A DNA stretch of 64,000 bases from Stereocaulon alpinum (GCA_018257865.1 JAEUBA010000001.1:930001-994000), one strand, 5' to 3'. Positions 34,709 to 48,519 are shown, counted from the stretch's first letter. Made by a program: numbers and translations. Notes: generated by a model not told the origin, from the sequence alone.

Positions 34709-37700
34709 TTACCAGCTGTGGCCAGCCGCGGTCCTGTTGTTCCATCCTTCCCCAGATGGCCATTCCTGATTCTGGTAGGACTCAGTTGCGCCATTCTCTG
34801 GCACGTAAGGCGCGTAGCTAGTCACTTGCGCTTCCAATTCTGCAGGCCGGCTGTAATCTTGCATCTCGACATCCTGCGTTTCCTTCGGTGGCTCCTCCAC
34901 AGCTGGATCGCGGCACACCGGGTCCACCAATTGCTCTCTAAACTCGTCTTTGACGTAAACCAAAAAGTATGGTGTGGCTGGTCGATCCCCGGCTTCTTGA
35001 ACGAAAATTTCGTTGACTTCTTTGACTTCGGTGACATAACCATCATTGTATTTTCGCCACATCTCCTTCGCAAAATCATAGATGTAGATCCAGTAATGCC
35101 CAGAGTTATGATAGCCTCTATGTATAAAAACTGATTGCAATCGATATGGAATCTTTCGAAGATCGTTGAATTGACTTGAGATACTCGAGTTGAGGTCATT
35201 GATCTGTGATTCAATTGCTAGAGCCCAGTTAGCAGGTGCTCTACGATCACTGGACGTTCTTGGAATTACACTCGAGCTCAGCTTTGGCTTCCCTTGCGGC
35301 GTCTTCGATGCCTTGAATCAGCGTTGGAGGGACTTCAATTGAGTCTTCGTCATCGAGCTCAGTAAGGTTCTGTAGGTAGGCTTGTGTCGCCTTCAATATC
35401 TCTGGCATGTCCATGCCGAGCTATATTCCTAAATCAGTTATGATGGTTTTGCAGCATTGCCCGGCCTTTACTCACGTCCGAATTGGCGAGCTGCTCCCTG
35501 CGATTCTCTAAGCGGAGCAGCTGCTTCTTCCATTGCCAGCACTGCTGACGTCTCTCTAACAGCTCAGGATCATCAGAGTCCATGTATCTGTCCATGTATA
35601 TTGTCTCTTTCAACTGCAGATGGTTGTTAGATTTGAAGGAGGATCTTGTCGTCAGGTTAAATTGGACTCTTTGGACATGAATCTGTAGGACGGGTGGAAG
35701 TCGGCTGATAGAAGTGTACTGGGGTTCAACACCGCCACCAACTTCCACTTCCTGAACGTCGTACGCACCGTCTAAAGCGGCGTATATGTCGCGTGATCCA
35801 GATGCCACGTCAACCTTGATATCGGACATGTATTCTTCCTTAGTCCTGATTGCGCCCTTGTTGTTCCTTGTGTAGGACTTCTGTTTTCCGAAGAACAAAT
35901 CCTTCACTTGGTCGAGCTGTTCTCCAGAATCGTCAACAGAATCTGCTTTGATGGCGCACTGCAATTGGAATAAGACGTTCGCGATAACTTCAGTAACATC
36001 TTGTTGAGCACCAATCTCAGCCTCTAGTACTGCACTTGTATCTATCGGCGTAGGTCTTGGAGGGTAAGGCGGTGGTCGATTGGGTGGACCTGCTGCAGCT
36101 GATGTCATTTGGGTGTTGAGGGTCTCTGCAACAGTACTTGGCGAATCTTGCTCATCGTTGGTCGGGTCTATAGACTCTTTTACATTTTCCTTCGAAGCCA
36201 CTGACACGCCCTGTTGCTCATTAACCCGAGAGGGAGAGGATTCTCCTAGAGGAACCAAATGCATTTCCGGTGAGGACTCTCGAACTGAGCCTTTCGATGG
36301 GGGTAGATTCTCCTTATCTTCAAAAGCCCTTTGCTGAAGGCTCTTCTCTTTCTTATCTAAGACCATTAAGTCGTTATCGGGGAGAGCCAGTCCATCCACT
36401 AATGTCACATCGCTCGAACTATCAACGTCATGATCGTATTCGCCCTGGACGGTATTGACCTCTGAGGAATTTGCTCCTACATCATCAGCCATCTCAGAGT
36501 CATTGTGAACGGCTTCAGCTGGAGGGCCCAACGGGCCATACACCGGTTCACCGTGAATCTCCCCAAGAGACGGTCGAGCGGGGCTGAGCATTGACTGTCG
36601 ACGAATGTGGTCTTCTTTGGAGGAGCTGACAAGGGTGAGTCGAGCAAGCTGCCCCTCTGGAGTTACAGAAGCCTTCGATGAAGTTATCATACTCTGGAAA
36701 AGTCTACGTAACTCGTCGACAACTTTGAATCTTAGCGCTAGCTTGATTGTAGCGAAAGCTTACTTACATTGTTGCGCACGCGTAACCTCCTTCTTTGATA
36801 CTGTCCTCGACCCTACCCGCTTCGATCTAAGACTTTCTTCATCAACCGGCATCTTGAATTCGTCGATGTTCATAACGAGATCTCTTAAAGGTTTTATTGT
36901 GAAGTAGAACTGTAAGAGACTGTTCAAGTAACATGTATTGCCAATATTCTCCAGTCCTACAGGCCATTCAGAAAGTTCATACTCTGAAGATATCATGCCA
37001 GTATTGACAAAGTCTCCAAGGCGCCGCGAGTTCCTAGCTTTTGCAATGACTGTGACTGCATTCTTCAGGCTATCCAATTGCGAGGGATTGTCACTGATGC
37101 GCACATTGTAAGTAGTAAGGATAAGGTCATCCTCAACAGCTTTATCGTGGATGTCGAGTAGGGCGTAAGCCGTATTGACGTCCATTTCGACTTCGCCAAG
37201 TGTTCCAGTCTCCAGGAAATTGCGCAGGGCCTGGCTGTTACGGTGATTAGCTATTAACGAGATTGCATGGCGTGCTGTGTGTTGATCGGCGGGTCTGTCG
37301 TTAATCTAGAAGTTCGCGAGACTATCAGCGCAACCTACTACTTGAGAGGTCCGATATCAAAGCAATGATGGCGATTGACCAGAGTGGATGCTATACCTTT
37401 ATAGTGAACATGGTCGAGATGAACTCATCGCTTGTATTGGGTTCAGCGCCGAGGAAGGACAATGCTTGTTCGTAATTGGTAACGACTATCGAATGGTGAG
37501 CGTCACGAATGCGATCGTGTGCTCACATTGCATTACCTTGAGAAGCCACAACCTGTATCTTTTGACTTTCACGAGTCTGACCAATAATTTTCAGAGCTCT
37601 TCGCAGTTCGTCTTCCTGCTTTGGAGCATCAGCGATTCGAGATTTGAAGATGCCTATAATTGTATCATCTCCGTGAGGCGCCTCAGCGGTGAGCCCCAGT

Positions 37701-39178
37701 GACTTGAACGCGGCTCTGATGTCGCTGAAGCTGATCTTGTCACTGGAAGCTTCTATTGCAGCTTTGGTCCGCAGATCCTCGCTATTCCGCCCTGCTGCGA
37801 TTCCTTGAAGACATTCCAGGTAGTAAGGAGTGTTATCTGGGTCTGTCAGAATCTGACGATCATAGGCAAACGTGATGAGATCGTCATGAAAATCTTCAAT
37901 GGAGCCGAGCCCAGCGTAAAAGCTAGATAGATGCCGCGTCAGCAAGTACGGTGGTTGGTAGAACAAGGAGTCTTAGTGAACTTACGGGTGCTCCTGTTTG
38001 GTCAAGTCAATGGTCCGAGACCGTAGGCTTTTTCTATCTACACTGACTCAGTTTGTTGTCCAATGACCTAGGCATACTTGACTCACAGTCCGATGAGCCA
38101 AGTATACGCTTCATATCATCCATTGCTGATCTCGGTATGTACTGGTATTTGAAAATCCGCTTTTCATCTTCGGGCCTCTTGGAGATGAGAACATGTAATT
38201 CTTTCTCAATATCGTCAAGCCTGATGTTACCTGGATTCGTGAAAGGTATACTGGTGGAAGGCTCGGGTTGTGGCGGTAGCCAGTCTTCCCCCTGTTAGGC
38301 AATTAGATCGTTGCGATAGAGACTGATGGCATCTTTCTACCTCACGTGAGAAGCCGATATACTCGAGCAGATCGGCACAAGGTTCTCCAAGATTCAACAT
38401 AAATCTTTTGTTCTTCCCTTGAATCCGTTTTTTGATGCCCTGATCATTCATGGCATTGAAGATGTATGCATTCGTCGATTGAAGCACCTGGATAGGCATC
38501 GGCACGCCATGCCCTTCGAACCTTTCTGGATCGCTTGCTATGGCTTTTTCCGCACGCGTTTTGATCAATAATGGGTCACTAAGCTGGGTGACCCAGTCCG
38601 GTATGAGCCTTGGCGGCTTGATGCGGATCTGGAGTTTCGCATAACACGGCGTTGACGAGCAGCAAAATGCTTGGGTGTCCACCCATGCAAAATCATGATC
38701 CAGGCCTGGGAAGGTTGTGCCAGGCTGCCAAGGGCTTGATGCTTCTGGTTTGTGGACAAAGTGGTGCAGAGGCGATTCTTCGTTGGGACAACGAGGATAG
38801 AAATTATCACCTTCCCGGAAGTCGAGCAAAACCTCCAGATGCGATCGGCACTGGGCACAATATGCTGCGATGATGAATAGCAGAGTCTCTTCGGGCGGCT
38901 CCTCTTCCAGGGAGGGGCTACATTGGTTGTGTTTCAGGGACCATTCGTGTCTACAGCTCCCTTTACCGACGGCCGGTGGGGGTGGCTTCTTCTGTTCCTC
39001 ATCATGCAACGGGATATCTGTGAGAATGTTGAAGCCATGTGGTGGGGGTTTTCGAGGGTCGTAGGAACGGAGATCGTGGAGGAGGCGTGGCGCCGTCTTT
39101 CCTGAGTCACAGAGAATGTCAGTAGATGCCGCACATACTAGCATTGGACCTCCTACCTCCTCTCAGGTGAATATTCAT
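34709..39178 (-). CDS. UBP2: Ubp2-like ubiquitin C-terminal hydrolase (peptidase C19)
   Basis: Ten exons fit: 39178-39157, 39101-38341, 38291-38087, 38037-37986, 37922-37537, 37485-37397, 37305-36768, 36722-35476, 35420-35270 and 35217-34709, giving about 1319 residues. The catalytic Cys box is GLENIGNTCYLNSLLQFYFT with Cys630. The His box is GYHNSGHYWIYIYDF near the C-terminus, so the catalytic domain is split by a ~400-residue disordered insert, as in this family. The N-terminal region (PRLLHDLRSYDPR, then the RSHLEVLLDFREG zinc-finger-like part) is typical of fungal Ubp2. Yeast Ubp2 removes K63-linked chains and opposes the Rsp5 ligase; that role is inferred. The first exon (22 nt, MNIHLRG) is the least certain: an ATG at 39144 in the same intron region would also give an open frame. 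Confidence 0.88.
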
Positions 39179-39849
39179 AACTCTTGTGGTTCAGCCCAAC
39201 ATATTTTGTATAGGACACTGATGTGTAGGCAGTTCCGACGTAGCCCTTGCTAGACCCAGCCCTTGACTGAATCACCCTACAGCTCCTAGTTGAAACATTT
39301 GTCTGGTCAGACGAGCAGTTGTATGATTATGAAGAAGGGCGTATATGTATCCTCTGCCTCCTCGGGACAGGGTGAAGACGGTTGAGCTTTCGGCAGTTGC
39401 TCATCAAGAGAGTAGAGTATGATGTTGTAGAGCTTCGATGTTCTGGGAAGAAGTGTATCTCTCGTAGGAGCCTGCGTGGGCTGTGGTAGACCAAGTAAAC
39501 CCTAATGTGTAGAGCTTTTGAAGTCCGGGCTGTGGTGAATATCTAATGTGGACGATGTTACGTAGTTGGCGGTTACTTTCCTATCAATGAAATTTTCGAG
39601 AAAGGAATGCTTGATAGCTGCAAAGGGTAGGGAAGACGGGCAACCGCAGAGACAGGTATAATAAGAGCCTTCCCACAGTATGGAGCTTGTCTAAACACCG
39701 GCCAATCGGGGCACCGAAGATGCCGCAAGCGCCCTTTGCACGCCCGCAGCTCCATTACCCCAAGTCGAGCCTCGCCCTACATTCGTTTGTCAATGATTTC
39801 ATCCCAATAGACTCTTTGAGCACTGAAAGGCGCCTCACTCTACCGAGTC
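39179..39849. promoter_or_regulatory. divergent upstream region of Ubp2-like and complex I 21.3 kDa genes, with CCAAT box
   Basis: 671 bp between two outward-facing genes. CCAATCG at 39702-39708 lies 142 bp upstream of the complex I start and matches the HAP/CBC consensus. No third gene is seen; a 123-codon frame at 39687-40058 overlaps the complex I exon in another frame. Confidence 0.55.
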
Positions 39850-40592
39850 ATGGCGTCACAAGGCGAGGCAGTTCAGGAAGTTTACCAACCGAAAGATGCT
39901 ATCAGCGAGACCGTCAAAGTAACCCTCATTATGGGAGCTGCTGGACTTACCGTTTCTGCAATCCAAAACACTCTCACCAAGCAGAATGTGTCAGGCTGGG
40001 GTGTATTCACACGGACTGGAGGGGTCATTGGACTGTTTGGTCAGCTCTTGCAGGCTAATCGGAGTACATGTGCAGAAGACTGACTAGGAGCACAGTCGCC
40101 GTGGGTGCTTCACACGCATTCACAGCCGCTGCAGCTGCAAATCTACGAGAGAAGAATGATAGTTGGAATCCTGCAATCGGAGGCTTCTTCTCGGGAGCAG
40201 TATTGGGAACGGCATGTCAGGCTCCCTACCCAGCTAGGGAATACATTTACTGAATAGGCCACAGTCCGAACATTCCCAGCAGTTTTAGGCTATGGAGCTG
40301 CCTTGGGGGTGGCACAAGGAGTTTTTGACTACACCGGGGGAAAGTTCTCAGGCTATGACAAGGATCCAAAGGTGGATGAGTATGAGCGGAAGGAGAGTTT
40401 GAGGAGGAACAGGAGGCGGCCAGTACAAGAGATCCTAGAGGAGCTAGGCGAGGGCAGAGGTAAGCAATCACTGTTTAATTGCAAGACCCTGTGCTGATAT
40501 GGGTGTTGCTAGGAATATATGGTCCTGGCTACAGGGAGCGACGAGCGGATCGGATAAAGGAGAGATATGGTATTGACGTGCCTCGGACATAA
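39850..40592 (+). CDS. complex I 21.3 kDa accessory subunit (NDUFA11/B14.7-related)
   Basis: Four exons, 39850-40039, 40096-40215, 40265-40459 and 40513-40592, give 194 residues. The spliced protein matches the fungal 21.3 kDa subunit. It has YQPKDAISETVKVTLIMGAA then GLTVSAIQNTLTKQN, FTRTGGVIGLFG, NLREKNDSWNPAIGGFFSGA, FRTFPAVLGYGAALGVAQG, DYTGGKFSGYDKDPKVDEYE and the tail GIYGPGYRERRADRIKERYG. It has Tim17-like hydrophobic helices and sits in the membrane arm of mitochondrial NADH dehydrogenase. The second intron must end at CCACAG (40264), not at the earlier TAG, to keep this frame. It is the third complex I gene in 19 kb and shares the CCAAT motif with the other two. Confidence 0.9.
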
Positions 40593-40945
40593 TGGATATC
40601 CCATGAGGCTGGATCTTTTACACACTGTACATACGCCTTTCCCATACCGTGTTCGTGGCTCTGCTTCGGGATGTTAACAAAATCCACGAAAGAAACAGAA
40701 ACCACTTCGAACCCAGATCACCCCGCGATGGATCACCATCTGGCCAATACTCCAATGTAGTTCTAAGTATCTAGAGGAGCATATAACAATGAAACGTAAT
40801 TCTACGAGCGATGATATCCGTATCAGAAGCTGCCTATCCATGAGGCTTAGGGTGACGCTTTTAGCTGGCTTCACTCCGAAAAGCATTGTAGACGTCGTCA
40901 CAACCACCACCCCACGTGACATCAACAACGTTTAAGCCAATCACC
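40593..40945. other. short intergenic region between two plus-strand genes
   Basis: Holds the 3' UTR of the complex I gene and the promoter of the tubulin cofactor gene. I see no other feature. Confidence 0.5.
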
Positions 40946-42174
40946 ATGTCAATGGATACAACAGAGACGCCTCACTCGTCTGGATTTGTAAAAGCGGACT
41001 TCTACCGCCGTTTCCAGCAAGAGGAAACAAGTGAGCTGTCCCCATAACCCCCTCCCTCCTCAGGCTAATACGCAACTCTAGCTCTCCAAGAGCAGTTGAT
41101 CCGTCTCAAAGGCCCCGCAATTCAAGAATCCGATCGTGCCAGTGTCACAGCACAATGCCAGTCGAGTATCTCCCAGCTGTCCGATCTACTCAAAGATGCC
41201 TCAAGCTACCTCCCAGCCTACGACCAGCGCACATTCTCTACAGTACGCTACCCTCGAATACCAGGTGCAAGACAACGCTGATAGAGCTCCCAGCTTCTTA
41301 GGCGATCAAGAACTTGAGGGACAAGCTACAAGAGACGCGTGCTGCAGCTGCACCGAAGCAGAAGTTCGCATTTAAGAAGACCGTACCCCAAAAGGATTCT
41401 CCGACTCCTGCCAACGATGGGTTGAAAGAGGCCCCGACACAAGGGCAGCAGGCTTCGAGCAATGTCTCGGATGCAATATCCTCTACACAAGCAACTACCG
41501 CGCCTACGATCAAGTCACAAGCCCCCGACTCAAGCCCGTCCGCAGCTGTCATAGTCTCATCCCTCTCCCATGCTCACTACACCCTCCCCCAATCTTCCCC
41601 ACAGCCAGCTTCGTCCGCGTCTATATTGGACTGCCAATATAGTATGATCGATCTCTCGATCACCACTACACTATCCCAAGCCTTCGCAACTATGACCATC
41701 AAATCCATTACGGAGAGCCTCCTGTTGTGTGGCAAAGTCAGTGGAGCAATCCATATCACTGGTGTCGAGAGAAGCACGCTTGTCATCGATAGTCGGCAAG
41801 TGCGTATGCATGAGTGTAAGGATTGTGTGGTATATCTGCGGTGTAGCAGTAGGCCTATTATTGAGGACTGTAGAGCGATACGATTTGCCCCTTTACCTTC
41901 CATGTTCGTAAGTAATTTTTCCCGGTCTAGGCTTTCAGAAGCGAATATCCACTGACGAATGTAAAAGGATGTCGATGAACCTCATTCTCTGAATTTGTGG
42001 AACCAAGTGGACGATTTCAAATGGTTGAGAGCGGAACATAGTCCCAATTGGAGTATATTGAGTCCTGAAGATGGGCGTGCCGTTACGGACCAGGCATGGG
42101 AAAACATCATTGCTGGTAAGGGGCAGGCTTCAGGAATGGATGAACTGCTTAGGACTGCGAAAATCATTACTTAG
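40946..42174 (+). CDS. tubulin-folding cofactor C (TBCC)
   Basis: Four exons, 40946-41030, 41082-41242, 41302-41907 and 41968-42174, give 352 residues. The N-terminal part is a helical spectrin-like segment (ADFYRRFQQEETTLQEQLIR, then AIKNLRDKLQETRAA). A Ser/Pro/Gln linker follows. The C-terminal C-CAP/TBCC beta-helix has LLCGKVSGAIHITGVERSTL, VYLRCSSRPIIEDCRAIRFA and NQVDDFKWLRAEHSPNW. In the family the conserved Arg in the beta-helix acts as an arginine finger that stimulates GTP hydrolysis by tubulin during alpha/beta heterodimer assembly; R in YLRCSSRPIIE is a candidate. All introns are GT-AG of 51-60 nt. The family match is strong. Confidence 0.93.
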
Positions 42175-42402
42175 ATGTCTGCCCCAGAGCTCCATCAGTA
42201 CATGCACAAGTTGCTTTTGTACGATATCCAATCAATCATTATCCAATCATCTGTCGCTCAAATCATTCGCCAGGGAACCCTTTACGAAGGTTCTCAAATT
42301 TCGACTCCGGATATTCCAACGTATTATTACTCCGATTCATATTCGCACTCCCAAAAACCTGATTGACCTAGACGAACAACGGTGTCAGCTTCCAGTCTAG
42401 TA

Positions 42403-43822
<1,420 letters not shown>

Positions 43823-44493
43823 ATTGGTCGAAGAATGGTCAAATTCACTGATGAATTCGATTGTTTTTGTGAAAAGAAGACCACAAATACAAGATCAGAT
43901 AGCTTGCAAAAAGCAGAAGGGAAGCGAGAAATCAGCAAGTGTATAAAACGCGAGACCTAGCCACTGTCGACCCTGTTCAGGATCGCAGCCAAGGCTGTGT
44001 TTGGAAACCCTGGAAGAAAGGCCGATGTCTCTTCTTGTTACACGGTACTAGGACGTAGATTTACGAGCAATACCGTCGTTCTGTATCTTGCTAAACAAAA
44101 GATGTCAGTGGAAGATCTTCACGCTCAAAGACCCATTTCCAAGTTTGGAGGCCAAGAGACTTCAGCCCTACAAGCCGCGCTATAAGTTTAACCAATGAGA
44201 CGGTATGTATGTCTTGATCAACTCGTGTGTGCCAGCTCGGAAGGTTTTGTCCCTGTAGATATATCACCCTGCGTTCCTTCTTCACGAGAGTCATGGCAGC
44301 ATTCATTAGACTGACTTTCTCGAACTCGATATCGGACATCTCCTGCATAATCATACATGCAACATGAAATAGCTGATCATCTTACAATATAGCCTCCTTG
44401 ATTGCCATATCCATTCGGATCAAAGCTTTGCGGGCTGTTGTAACCCGAGAAGCCTGGCCTGCCATCATGAACCACATTTGGTACAGTTGGACC
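43823..44493. other. intergenic between two minus-strand genes
   Basis: Promoter side of the chitinase and 3' side of the membrane-protein gene. The membrane-protein frame continues past its TAG into this interval (see findings), so part of it may be coding. Confidence 0.4.
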
Positions 44494-45570
44494 CTACCCT
44501 CCACTAGCGTTGCCATCTAATCCAGACATTTGGTGCCCATGGTTTGCTGACTGGTGTCGAACTGTATGTCTGTCTCCACAAGCACCACAGGTAAAGAACC
44601 ATACTACCTGGTGCCTTTTCCACCATCCCACGATTATGGCCACAACGACAGCAACCGAGGCTACCACCAAACCGGCAATTGCGCCCCCAGACAAGCCGTT
44701 GTCACTGGGATGAGAGCTTGAGCCTTGGCTCGAACCCTGGGAAGATCCTGGTGCCGAGCCTCCAGGGGACAACGATGTTGCTGCTGCTGCTTGGGGAAGT
44801 AAGCTTAGCGTTCAGATGCCCACTCGCACGAGCATAGATTATGGAAGACCGTACCTGTACCTCCAAACGCTAAAACTGACGATGGAGCAGCCTGACCTTT
44901 GCCACCTGTAGTTGTAGCGAGGGCTAATATTGTCTGGGAACTTTGGCCACATGCTAGTGAGTAATAGAAATCTGTATCGTCTATGTTCGTTGATCTGACG
45001 TAGGATATGCACGACGGCGCGTCCGAGGTACTGAAAGCTAGTCAATATTTTGAGTCTGATACATTCGTAGGTAAGGCTTACCAAGACAATATTGACGTGT
45101 ATATGTTTGAGCATTCTGCTGCGCCCAGGCCGAAGCTGCAAAGCTCGGCGCCGTAGTCGGCACACATCCGATAATTCCCCAGACATTCGATTTGATTACA
45201 GCATGCCCATTGAGGCATCTCCTGTGTGGTCGAAGTGCAGGAATATCCGGATGGACAGGTGAGCGGAGATGCTATATCAAGAAGCAGATGTCAATTGAAG
45301 GATAGCAGACTAAGATGATAACGTTGCCAAACGTGATTACCCACCTCCATTACCACTCACGTATCCGCATGTCGCAATGGCCTGCCGACCAAAGAGAATG
45401 TTTTCACCGATCGCTGGCGCATGTGTAATGAGGGGCTGTAGAGCAAGGAGGGGGTTTGGTGGAGGTTGATCTAAAACTTCTGTAGCAGTAGCCGTCACCT
45501 GTCCTAGAGGCGGCAAGGCAAAAATTGTCATCGGGAAAGAACAAAGGAGGAGGCACAGTGCTAGAGACAT
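44494..45570 (-). CDS. secreted/single-pass Cys-rich membrane protein, unknown function
   Basis: Four exons, 45570-45345, 45271-45082, 45030-44855 and 44789-44494, give 295 residues. It has a signal peptide (MSLALCLLLCSFPMTIFA). The Cys-rich ectodomain has TCGYVSG, PLTCPSGYSCTSTTQEMPQW, ACCNQIECLGNYRMCADYGA, ELCSFGLGAAECS and SCTSDAPSC, so about 14 cysteines probably paired in disulphides. Next are an Ala/Ser linker with a CAG tract, one transmembrane helix (IAGLVVASVAVVVAIIVGWW) and a short tail with CGACGDRH. This surface-protein architecture is common in filamentous ascomycetes, but its function is not established. The frame continues beyond the TAG at 44494-44496 in a Gly/Pro/Asn-rich style, so the true C-terminus may lie further on, through a 39-nt intron. 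Confidence 0.75.
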
Positions 45571-47319
45571 AATGATATCGTCCTGATAACAACGATAGAG
45601 GGACGCTGTCCAGAACAATAAGCATTAAAGTGGGGCTTCTAACGAGCAATGATTGTCGGCCCTTGGCCCATTCTTGAGGATGATCGAAGATAAAGAAGGA
45701 AAACCACGCATCTCGTGTGCAGAAATTGGCCGAAGAGGCTGAGTATCGGAGCTACCGTTATAGTGAGCAGAATGTGACGTTAGCGTAGCCTGATTAAAGG
45801 CATCGGAAACAGTGGGCGCAACGGCTAGAGCCGAAAAGAGCACGAAGACTGCCTTGTGTCGGCAGTGGTTAGACTTCGCCTTCTTCATGCAGACAGTGAT
45901 TGAATGATAAGCTACAAGGCGCAACGCCTCTTCGCTCAGTGCATGCATGCATCTCGATAGGCGGAGGATGCGGAATACGTAGCCGCGAAGTGCCAAGAAA
46001 ATGTGGCAAGCTGAGGGTTGATTGATCGATCCCTGGAACGATACCAAAAGGAGCGTATGCGGCTGCATCAGGCAGCCTTCCTCCTTGAGAAGCATCGATA
46101 ACTCAAGAACTGCTGCCGATCAAAGGATGCAATCGTTGAATTGTCCAGCAGCCTGACACCTTACCCCTTGGTATTGTTGTGATTCAGGGAACAAGGAAGT
46201 TCACCTAGGAAACTGGTTTCTTTCGGACGACAGACAGGAAGTGAAGAAATGAAATTCTCGTATAGGGCTGATCGGTTGGGGGGTGAACTCTTCTACGAGT
46301 AAAGCTAGAGGACGTACAAATGGCGGAAGACCTGGCCACGAAGAAACCAGTACTGGTTCGTAGCTAAAATCAAAATCTTACGCCGATGTCGAAGCGGAAT
46401 TGATCTCTTTTTGACTCAATAACAGCACTATGCAGAGGCAAGGTTGGCGGTTGCGATAGGTGTAAGGAATCACTGAAATACATCCACTTTCGGAGGCTGA
46501 TTTCTAGCTTTAGCCTAAATGCTTCTGCCCTACAAACCTAGTTCATAGTACGCCAACGAACGGTTGACAAGGCCCGGGGCCCTCATAGGCAAGTACTACA
46601 TGTTGTATGAACATGTACCCGTACTCTTGCCTAACAATCTACAGTCATGGGATATTTGATCAGAGGTCGAATTTAGGAACCCTACTTTCAAAGCCGACAG
46701 AACATGCGTAGAGAGGTCACTGCTCACGACGAGGCCCGGCTCCGGCACGCTATCCACCCGCTGTAACAGAACGTAATTTAAAACTCAAATTTCCCTTCAG
46801 CGTGCAGACTCTCCGAACCGCTCGCTTGCCTTGTCTCAACGCCTTTGTAGCATTGTTTTGAGTTTAGTCCAGCTTGGCGTGTTTACAGCTGATTTTTCAA
46901 ACCGTCCTCTCAGGTAGTCTCAGATCTACTATATACCCGAGGAGTACTACAGGTCCTGCTACGACACAGTACGACTGGGTCAGCAAGTCGCGTGGGGGGT
47001 TAAGACAGTAATCAAGGTAGCTCAGCCCCTACCAGGTGCCGTCACCCGCATTCCAGGACAGTATAGCGGCGTTCCCCCAACGCCCGGTAACTTGTAAGGG
47101 AGAAGCCTGCGCACTGGCATTGGTTACTCTACCCCCAGGCGGATTTGAGGCAGCATTATTTGCTGTTTACAGTACCTGTAGGGTCCGAGGTAGCCCTACA
47201 GTGCGACCTTTTGCTCTAGTAAACGCCTCATGAAGTACTGGTCAATAAATATCCCCTCTCGTCGACTCTCAGGGACGGATTAAGATCCTTGGACACTAAG
47301 AACCGTTCTAAACATAGGA
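45571..47319. other. 1.75-kb intergenic region
   Basis: Divergent promoters of the Cys-rich membrane protein and the hydrolase. Frames up to 156 codons (46095-45625, minus) carry no domain and overlap the signal-peptide exon in another frame. I see no repeats or RNA genes. Confidence 0.45.
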
Positions 47320-48519
47320 ATGACTGGCATCACGGCCTATCTGGTGTTTAAGTATGCCTCGATATCGGCAGCGGTGCTGGTCGGTCTTTATGCTAGTCTC
47401 CTGGGACTGCTCACAACGTCTGCCTTCCAAGCCCACGTTGTCTATCTCCATAAGATCCAAATGACCTGGTTCAAGGATCTCGACGTCCCTGAATCTTTTG
47501 GCTTCCTACGCTGTCAGACTACTCCATTTTCAATCAACTCCCCCACTGGCGGCATGCTGTACGCCTGGCATATTCTACCCATCGAGCTATATCGTCAGCA
47601 CGAGCCCGCTCTGCTCGCGGAACCCGCTGGCTTCGCCTCGAATATCACTTCCCGCCTCGCCTTCAAGCTACTGCGCGATGACCCTGACGCTCGATTGATT
47701 ATTCACATGCATGGTGCTGCAGGCACTGTCGGCTCAGGCTACCGAGTTCCCAATTATAGGGCCCTTTCCGCAGGGCAGCCCAGCAAGATTCATGTCGTAA
47801 CATTTGATTATCGTGGTTTCGGACGCAGTCCCGGTACGCCATCTGAACGTGGACTTTGCTTTGATGCCATAGCAGTTGTTGACTGGGCGACAAAAGTCGC
47901 CGGCATGCCACCGTCCCGGATCCTCATCTTTGGCCAATCTATAGGCACTGCTGTGAACCTCGCTGTTTCAGAGCACTTTGCCTTACAAACTCCGCCCAAA
48001 GTGTTTGCAGGCGCTATACTGGTCGCACCGTTTGTCGACGTGCCAACACTTGTAGCAACGTATCGTATTGCAGGTTCCATCCCCCTTCTATCACCGCTGA
48101 TCAGGTTTCCACTGCTGTACATTTATCTCCAAACTTTCATAAAGGAAAAATGGTCAAGCAAGGACCGTGTTGCAGGCTACATACGGGCCAACGAAGCTAA
48201 TGGAGAAAGGTATCGCCTAACTCTGATCCATGCCGAGGATGATTACGACATCCCGTCGCATCATACCGAAGTACTCTTCTGGCATGCCGTCAATGCTATG
48301 GTGCCTCGAGGGATCACCTACGATGAACTCGAGTGGGTAAAGTATAATTCAAAGAGGAATTTAGGCGCTGCAGGATCGGTTATGGAGTGGCGGACGGAGA
48401 ATGGCGTCGCTAGGGAGGAGGTGCTGAAGACCGGTCTGCACGATGTAATCATGGGCAATCCTGTAATCACTATGGCCGTCATACGTATCTTTGAAGCTGC
48501 GGATCCTACATTCATATGA
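47320..48519 (+). CDS. ABHD12-like alpha/beta hydrolase, membrane-anchored
   Basis: Single-exon gene, 399 residues, from the ATG at 47320. A hydrophobic N-terminal anchor (AAVLVGLYASLLGLLTTSAF) precedes the alpha/beta fold. The core has LIIHMHGAAGTVGSGYR (oxyanion region), VVTFDYRGFGRSPGTPSE and the nucleophile elbow FGQSIGTAVNL with Ser207. The likely acid is in HAEDDYDIPSHH (Asp307 or 308), and the base is His374 in TGLHDVIMG, so the triad is complete. ABHD12 enzymes are lysophospholipases/monoacylglycerol lipases facing the ER lumen; the substrate here is inferred only at that level. Flanking genes offer no operon-like clue. Confidence 0.88.
   Translation: MTGITAYLVFKYASISAAVLVGLYASLLGLLTTSAFQAHVVYLHKIQMTWFKDLDVPESFGFLRCQTTPFSINSPTGGMLYAWHILPIELYRQHEPALLAEPAGFASNITSRLAFKLLRDDPDARLIIHMHGAAGTVGSGYRVPNYRALSAGQPSKIHVVTFDYRGFGRSPGTPSERGLCFDAIAVVDWATKVAGMPPSRILIFGQSIGTAVNLAVSEHFALQTPPKVFAGAILVAPFVDVPTLVATYRIAGSIPLLSPLIRFPLLYIYLQTFIKEKWSSKDRVAGYIRANEANGERYRLTLIHAEDDYDIPSHHTEVLFWHAVNAMVPRGITYDELEWVKYNSKRNLGAAGSVMEWRTENGVAREEVLKTGLHDVIMGNPVITMAVIRIFEAADPTFI

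Noticed and set aside
36722..36768. Apparent 30-33 nt intron in the ubiquitin protease gene
   Set aside because: A 45-nt intron with a later acceptor (CAAAG) gives RAQQFVDELRRLFQSM, which fits the family better, so no abnormally short intron is needed.
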